A stretch of 25,612 bases of DNA from Planctomycetota bacterium (lineage in GTDB: Bacteria > Planctomycetota > Planctomycetia > Pirellulales > Thermoguttaceae): NCBI GenBank assembly GCA_018897395.1, contig JAHIKV010000193.1:1-25612 (forward strand), given 5' to 3'. The notes under the pieces are model-generated. The model saw only the letters and a list, made by a program, of their open reading frames with translations, did not search any database and had not been told where the DNA came from. Position numbers and translations under genes: made by a program. Of the stretch, positions 21,084-25,612 are shown piece after piece. The number at the start of each line of letters is the position of its first letter. Position 1 is the stretch's first letter.

Positions 21084-22940
21084 ATGCGTCAATTCACGCT
21101 CATCGCATTATTATTGAGCCTCTTTGTCACTGCCGGTTCGCGCAGGGCCGCCGCCCAAGAGCCGGCTAAAGGCCAAATTCGCGTATTGCTCACCTACGGC
21201 GGGCATGGCTTCGAGGAGAAGCCTTTCTACGCTATGTTCGATTCGCTGCCCGGTGTCGTTTACACGAAGGCCGAAATGCCCAAGACGGCCGACCTGCTCA
21301 AACCCAGCCTGAAAAAGGACTACGACGTTATCGTCATGTTCGACATGACGCCCAGCTTTACGCCCGAGCAGCAGAAGGGATTCGTCGAACTCCTCAACGC
21401 CGGCATCGGACTAGTCTCACTGCATCACAACATCGGCGCTCTCCAGGAATGGGAGGAATTTCGCAAGATCATCGGAGGCATCCACATCCCTCGAGAGTTT
21501 ACGGTGGACGGGAAGAAGTACGGGCCGTCGGGATCGACCGATGATCAGGATATTCGGGTGACGGTGGCTGACCGACGGCATCCGATCACCAAAGGCATCA
21601 ACGACTTCTCAATTCACGATGAGACGTACCACAAATACTACACCGCGCCGGATGTGAAAGTTCTGCTGACCACCGACCATCCTAAGAACGAGCCGCCGCT
21701 AGCCTGGGTCAAGCAGTATGGCAAGAGCCGCGTGTTCTACTTCATGCTCGGTCACGGCCCTTCAGCCTGGCAAAACCCAAACTACCCCCGGATTCTCGCC
21801 AACGGCATCCGGTGGGTGGCCGGCGATAGGCTCGCGCCAAGCGAGAAGACGCAGGTTGCTGCGATCCTTGGCGTTAAAGAGCTGCGCGGTGTGGCCCCGG
21901 AATTTGCAGCCGTCGTCCGCCGCATCAGCGAACTAGGTGGACAGTTCGGTTTCGACAAAACCGGCAATCTTGTAGTTGTCGATTTGGCCAGCAACCGGGT
22001 CTCCGTCAGCGATGCCGATCTCCCGCTCTTGCTGTCGCTCCCGCATCTTACGAAGCTAAAGCTTTCGGGCGGCGGTATTAGCGACGCCGGTATCCGGCAA
22101 ATCAGCACGCTCGGCGGCCTGACGGAACTCTCCCTGCTCGACGCCCAAGTCGACAACGCCGGCTTGGAGCAGCTTGCGCGGCTGGCCGGCCTGCGATCGC
22201 TCAGCATCCGCCGCAGCCCGCTACTGAATGACGAGGGTGTTCCGCACCTCAAGCGGCTGTCGAAACTGGTCAGCCTGGGGCTACTCGAAGTCGGCATCAC
22301 CGACCACGGGGTTGCGGAGTTGGTCAAGAGCTTGCCGCAACTTCGTCAGATTGACCTCCGCGGCTGTGCGCAGGTCGGCGACGCGGGGCTCGAACATTTG
22401 CGAGGGCTGAAGAACCTCAAAGTGCTCCGAGTCGGCGGTTATCAAGTCACCGACGCCAGTCTGGCGATCATCAAGAACATTGGCACACTCCGCGGGCTGA
22501 CGATCGAGGACGCGGCCATTACGGATGCCGGCCTCGCGCTGCTTGTCGGCCTGCCGTTGGAGGAGATTGGCATCAGCCGTTGCTACAGCATTACCGACGA
22601 AGGATTCGAGCATATTAAGAACTTCGGAAACCTTCGCCGGCTCGACATTCGCGGCATTCCGCTTAGCGGCAGTGGTCTGAAGTACCTCGGCACGATGGAC
22701 AAGCTGACCCGCGTGAAGCTGAGCGAAACGGGCGTCGGCGATGCCGCCGTTACAGACCTCCGTGGACTGAAAAGACTTACTCACCTGTGTCTCAGGCAGA
22801 CGCAGATCACGGATGCCTCGCTGCCAATCATTATCGGCTTGACGAACTTGAAGTACTTGGATATCGGTCAGACCGGCGTTTCCGACGACGGCGTCAAGCG
22901 GCTTGCAAAATCGCTTTCCAAGTGCAAGATCGTGCGGTGA
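21084..22940 (+). CDS. Secreted ThuA-domain / leucine-rich-repeat fusion protein
   Basis: This 618-residue protein starts at ATG 21084, with GGAG 8 bases upstream; a longer frame from 21042 lies in the repeat. Residues 1-25 form a Sec signal peptide (MRQFTLIALLLSLFVTAGS, then AAAQE). Residues about 31-248 are a ThuA domain (IRVLLTYGGHGF, DYDVIVMFDM, GLVSLHHNIGAL, SIHDETYHKYY, RVFYFMLGHGPSAW). From about 280 to 618 run about 13 leucine-rich repeats of the cysteine-containing/RNI type, such as LPHLTKLKLSGGGISDAGI and LTNLKYLDIGQTGVSDDGV. The ThuA part would act on a keto-sugar or glycoside; the repeats probably bind protein or polysaccharide. It lies between two Gfo/Idh/MocA genes. Confidence 0.92.
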   Translation: MRQFTLIALLLSLFVTAGSRRAAAQEPAKGQIRVLLTYGGHGFEEKPFYAMFDSLPGVVYTKAEMPKTADLLKPSLKKDYDVIVMFDMTPSFTPEQQKGFVELLNAGIGLVSLHHNIGALQEWEEFRKIIGGIHIPREFTVDGKKYGPSGSTDDQDIRVTVADRRHPITKGINDFSIHDETYHKYYTAPDVKVLLTTDHPKNEPPLAWVKQYGKSRVFYFMLGHGPSAWQNPNYPRILANGIRWVAGDRLAPSEKTQVAAILGVKELRGVAPEFAAVVRRISELGGQFGFDKTGNLVVVDLASNRVSVSDADLPLLLSLPHLTKLKLSGGGISDAGIRQISTLGGLTELSLLDAQVDNAGLEQLARLAGLRSLSIRRSPLLNDEGVPHLKRLSKLVSLGLLEVGITDHGVAELVKSLPQLRQIDLRGCAQVGDAGLEHLRGLKNLKVLRVGGYQVTDASLAIIKNIGTLRGLTIEDAAITDAGLALLVGLPLEEIGISRCYSITDEGFEHIKNFGNLRRLDIRGIPLSGSGLKYLGTMDKLTRVKLSETGVGDAAVTDLRGLKRLTHLCLRQTQITDASLPIIIGLTNLKYLDIGQTGVSDDGVKRLAKSLSKCKIVR

Positions 22941-22966
22941 ACGGCCGTTACTTAAGGAGAGATTTC

Positions 22967-24139
22967 GTGGTAATGCACAACGTGGCGATCGATACGCCGA
23001 GAGAAATCAATATCGGCCTGCTCGGATGCGGATTTATGGGCAAGTGCCACACCAACGCCTACAAGAAAATCCCCTACATCTACCCGGCGGCAAAGGTCGC
23101 GCCTCGTTTGAAGGTGCTTTGCGATCAGAATGCCGCGATCGTGGAACGCGAGGCCGCGCGCTACGGGTTCGAGGAGTATTGCACCGATTGGAAAGAGCTG
23201 GTAGCGGACGCGAGGATCGACGTCTTCGACAACTGCGGCCCCGATCCCGTGCATCCCGAGCCGTGCATTGCCGCCTTGAAAAACGGCAAGCACGTCATTT
23301 GCGAGAAGCCGATGGCGATTCGCGTGGAAGACGCCCGGCGAATGCGCGCCGCGGCCGCCGCGGCGACCGGCATGGCCATGTGTACGTTCAACTACCGTTT
23401 CATGCCCGCCGTCCGATTTGCCAAGGACCTGATCGCCGCCGGCCGCATCGGCGCGATCCACCACATCCGCGTGCATTATCTGCAAATGGCCGGACATGAT
23501 CCTTCCCTGCCGCCCGACAAGGTGTGGTATTCGAGATGGCCGTTTTCGGGAGGTTTGCAGGGGATCGGCAGCCACGCGATTGACCAATGCCGCTTCCTTG
23601 TCGGCGAGATCAAAAGCGTCTCGGCGTTGGTGCGAACCTTCAACAAGGATAGGGCCATTCCCAGCGCCGGCTGCCCGGCGGATGTCGTCTCAGACGAGGG
23701 CGCTGCGGCGATCCTGGACTTCGAAAACGGCGCGATCGGGGTTGTGGAGTCCTCCGTGGTGGCCACGGGGCGCAAAAACTTTCTCGGCTGGGAGATCAAT
23801 GGTTCCCACGGCTCGCTCCACTGGGATCTGGAGCATCCCAATAGCTTGTTTGCTTGTCTGGCAGGCGTCGGCGGCGACGACTCTCTGCTGGGCTTCACCG
23901 AAATCTCGGTGACGGAAAGCGGTCATCCTTACGTGGGCGACTGGTGGCCACAGGGACACAACATCGGCTGGGAACATGCTCAAATCATCGAGAAGTTTCA
24001 TTTTCTCGATGCCGTCGCCAACAATAAGCCGCTCTGTCCCTTCAACGCGACCTTCGAAGACGGCTATCGGGTAGCCGTAATCATCGATGCCATGCGCAGG
24101 TCCAGCCGCACCGGCCAACGAACTGATATCCAGTACTGA
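22967..24139 (+). CDS. Gfo/Idh/MocA-family oxidoreductase (cytoplasmic)
   Basis: This is a protein of about 390 residues. GTG at 22967 lies 7 bases after AAGGAG and is the preferred start; ATG at 22973 is possible. The N-terminus has no signal peptide and goes straight into the Rossmann motif INIGLLGCGFMGKCHTNAY. Further landmarks are HVICEKPMAI with the catalytic lysine, FNYRFMPAVRFAKDLI, and GLQGIGSHAIDQCRFLVGEI. This resembles inositol- or levoglucosan-dehydrogenase-like members of the family. Known relatives oxidise the C3 hydroxyl of sugars to 3-keto derivatives or reduce such products. It is followed 12 bases later by the MFS transporter gene, so its substrate is probably what that carrier imports. 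Confidence 0.92.
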   Translation: MVMHNVAIDTPREINIGLLGCGFMGKCHTNAYKKIPYIYPAAKVAPRLKVLCDQNAAIVEREAARYGFEEYCTDWKELVADARIDVFDNCGPDPVHPEPCIAALKNGKHVICEKPMAIRVEDARRMRAAAAAATGMAMCTFNYRFMPAVRFAKDLIAAGRIGAIHHIRVHYLQMAGHDPSLPPDKVWYSRWPFSGGLQGIGSHAIDQCRFLVGEIKSVSALVRTFNKDRAIPSAGCPADVVSDEGAAAILDFENGAIGVVESSVVATGRKNFLGWEINGSHGSLHWDLEHPNSLFACLAGVGGDDSLLGFTEISVTESGHPYVGDWWPQGHNIGWEHAQIIEKFHFLDAVANNKPLCPFNATFEDGYRVAVIIDAMRRSSRTGQRTDIQY

Positions 24140-24151
24140 GGAACGCCCGAC

Positions 24152-25609
24152 ATGAACGCGCCCGCCATCAACACGAAAAGACTCTTCACGGCGTCTCGAA
24201 TCGCAGTCGTCGCAACCGCCGCCCGATTCGTCGCCATCTCCGCGATGATGGCGCCTTTGAAAGGCTGTTTTGGACTCGACAACGAGCAAGTCGGCTGGAT
24301 CGGCGGAGCAGGTCTCTGGGGATTTACGCTGACCATGCTTCTATTCGGATCGCTGTGCGACCTGTTTGGCATGAAGCTCGTCTTTCGTCTGGCAGTGCTC
24401 GCCCACCTCGCAGGCGCCATGGCCATGTGCCTGGCCAATGGTTTTGTTATGCTCCTCGGTGGGTCGTTGCTGCTCTCGATGGGCGACGGGTTGGTGCAGG
24501 CGGCAGGCAACCCGCTGGTCGTAACGCTGTTTCCCGACCGAAAGACGGAGATGATGAACAAGTTCCATCTCTGGTTCCCCGGCGGCATCGTGATCTGCGG
24601 CCTGATCGCTTTCGCCCTCGACAAAGCCGTGCCCGACGTGTGGCAGGCCAAACTCGCAATGGTCTTCGTGCCGACGGTGCTCTACGGAGCGATGTTTCTC
24701 GGGCAACGATTTCCCACGACCGAGCGAGTGCAACTTGGCGTCTCCTTCGGCCAGATGTTCCGCGAGACCTTTTTCCGTCCGCTCTTTTTGCTCCTGGCGC
24801 TGTGCATGATGATGACCGCCTCCATCGAGTTGGGACCCAACACCTGGCTGACTCCCGTGCTGGAATCGGCGGGAATCCCCGGAATTCTCGTCCTCGTATG
24901 GGTCAGCCTCCTGATGGCCCTCCTGCGACAGTTGGCCGGCCCAATGGTCCGGAAGTTGGCTCCTTTGGGAATTCTCTTATGCTCGGCCGTACTCAGCGGG
25001 CTTGGACTGCTCGGACTTAGCTACTCGCACAATCTCGTGACGGCGCTGGCGGCAGGTACGGTGTTCGCCGTCGGAGTCGCCTACCTCTGGCCGACGATGA
25101 TCGGAATCACTTCCGAGCGAGTGCCCAAAGGCGGCGCTCTGGCGCTAGCCATGATGGGGTCTGTTGGCATGGTTGCCGTGGGCCTGATCACCGTGCCGAT
25201 GATGGGCCGAGTGGCCGACGGCCATATCCACGAACATCTTCCCGTCCGAGAGACCACAATGTGCTTGCAGCACATTGTGGAGACCTACCCGGCGCTGATG
25301 CGTCAAGCCCAGGGCAGGAGCGGCGACGACCTTCGCCAAGCCCTAGAAGCCGCCCAGGCTGCCCTTGCCGGTCGAACCGCCGCCGGCGTTCTTCCAGAAC
25401 CTCAAGCCGTCGCCGCCTTGCGATCGGCGATTGCGGCCGCGCCGCAATCCGAAGCCGCGCAAACCGCCAGGCGACTGATCGGCCCGGCCGAGACCTATGG
25501 CGGCCAAGTCGCCTTTCGCAAGGTTGCCCTGTTATCGATCATATTGGCCGCCATCTTCGGCCTGCTTTGCATCAACGACCGCATTCGCGGCGGCACATTA
25601 CCCGGATGA
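24152..25609 (+). CDS. Major facilitator superfamily transporter with large C-terminal loop
   Basis: This is a 485-residue membrane protein. Helices run through about 15-350 in MFS style: LFGSLCDLFGMKLVFRL is the helix 2-3 loop, MGDGLVQAAGNPLV and WFPGGIVICGLIAFAL are typical of sugar-type MFS carriers, and ELGPNTWLTPVL begins the second half. Residues about 352-455 form a soluble, Ala/Gln-rich loop, and the last helix is at about 457-475 (VALLSIILAAIFGLLCI). Such a long loop before the final helix is unusual for the superfamily. GAGGA precedes the ATG. As the only transporter in the locus, it probably imports the sugar or keto-sugar produced by the exported enzymes. The stop lies 3 bases before the window end. 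Confidence 0.9.
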   Translation: MNAPAINTKRLFTASRIAVVATAARFVAISAMMAPLKGCFGLDNEQVGWIGGAGLWGFTLTMLLFGSLCDLFGMKLVFRLAVLAHLAGAMAMCLANGFVMLLGGSLLLSMGDGLVQAAGNPLVVTLFPDRKTEMMNKFHLWFPGGIVICGLIAFALDKAVPDVWQAKLAMVFVPTVLYGAMFLGQRFPTTERVQLGVSFGQMFRETFFRPLFLLLALCMMMTASIELGPNTWLTPVLESAGIPGILVLVWVSLLMALLRQLAGPMVRKLAPLGILLCSAVLSGLGLLGLSYSHNLVTALAAGTVFAVGVAYLWPTMIGITSERVPKGGALALAMMGSVGMVAVGLITVPMMGRVADGHIHEHLPVRETTMCLQHIVETYPALMRQAQGRSGDDLRQALEAAQAALAGRTAAGVLPEPQAVAALRSAIAAAPQSEAAQTARRLIGPAETYGGQVAFRKVALLSIILAAIFGLLCINDRIRGGTLPG

Positions 25610-25612
25610 TTA

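Noticed and set aside
1..25612. CRISPR array
   Set aside because: The repeated words are degenerate, closely spaced or palindromic, without regular spacers of constant length or cas genes.

Overview
The window looks like part of a planctomycete chromosome, probably a Pirellulales-type lineage. The evidence is GC-rich coding, an ECF sigma factor coupled to a FecR-type membrane protein, a DUF1559 type IV-prepilin-like protein, a PEP-CTERM protein, many Gfo/Idh/MocA oxidoreductases, TIM-barrel sugar isomerases and ThuA proteins with twin-arginine (Tat) signals, and short degenerate or palindromic interspersed repeats. No rRNA, tRNA, CRISPR array or intact insertion sequence was seen.

Left part (1-4516, all minus strand). 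An ECF sigma factor overlaps by ATGA with a FecR-domain membrane protein. Downstream lie a PEP-CTERM surface protein and a DUF1559 prepilin-like protein that runs off the left edge. Degenerate short repeats have invaded both the FecR reading frame and the start of the DUF1559 gene. A cluster of four palindromes sits between FecR and the PEP-CTERM gene.

Middle spacer (4517-5238). This is the divergent control region. It holds a large imperfect inverted repeat next to the sigma gene, a possible IS110-type transposase remnant, and a candidate promoter and operator just before a GntR/LacI-type regulator.

Right part (5239-25609, all plus strand). This is a large carbohydrate-catabolism locus. Its order is: GntR/LacI-type regulator; cytoplasmic Gfo/Idh/MocA dehydrogenase; truncated ThuA copy; Tat-exported aldo/keto-reductase-like protein; Tat-exported Gfo/Idh/MocA; two Tat-exported TIM-barrel isomerase-like proteins; a cytoplasmic block of TIM-barrel isomerase, alpha/beta hydrolase, ribulose-phosphate-3-epimerase-like enzyme and RuBisCO-like protein; amidohydrolase N-terminal fragment; URO-D-like protein; TIM-barrel isomerase; Tat-exported ThuA; Tat-exported Gfo/Idh/MocA; secreted ThuA-LRR fusion; cytoplasmic Gfo/Idh/MocA; MFS transporter.

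Working model (inference). A glycoside or unusual sugar is oxidised and rearranged outside the cytoplasmic membrane by the exported dehydrogenases, isomerases and ThuA proteins, in the style of 3-keto-glycoside chemistry. It is imported by the MFS carrier and finished in the cytoplasm by a second dehydrogenase, a hydrolase or lactonase, an epimerase and the RuBisCO-like protein. The RuBisCO-like block resembles in outline the D-apiose/apionate pathways that use RuBisCO-like proteins, but no recognisable kinase is present. It may therefore be a different or undescribed route. The substrate cannot be read from the sequence.
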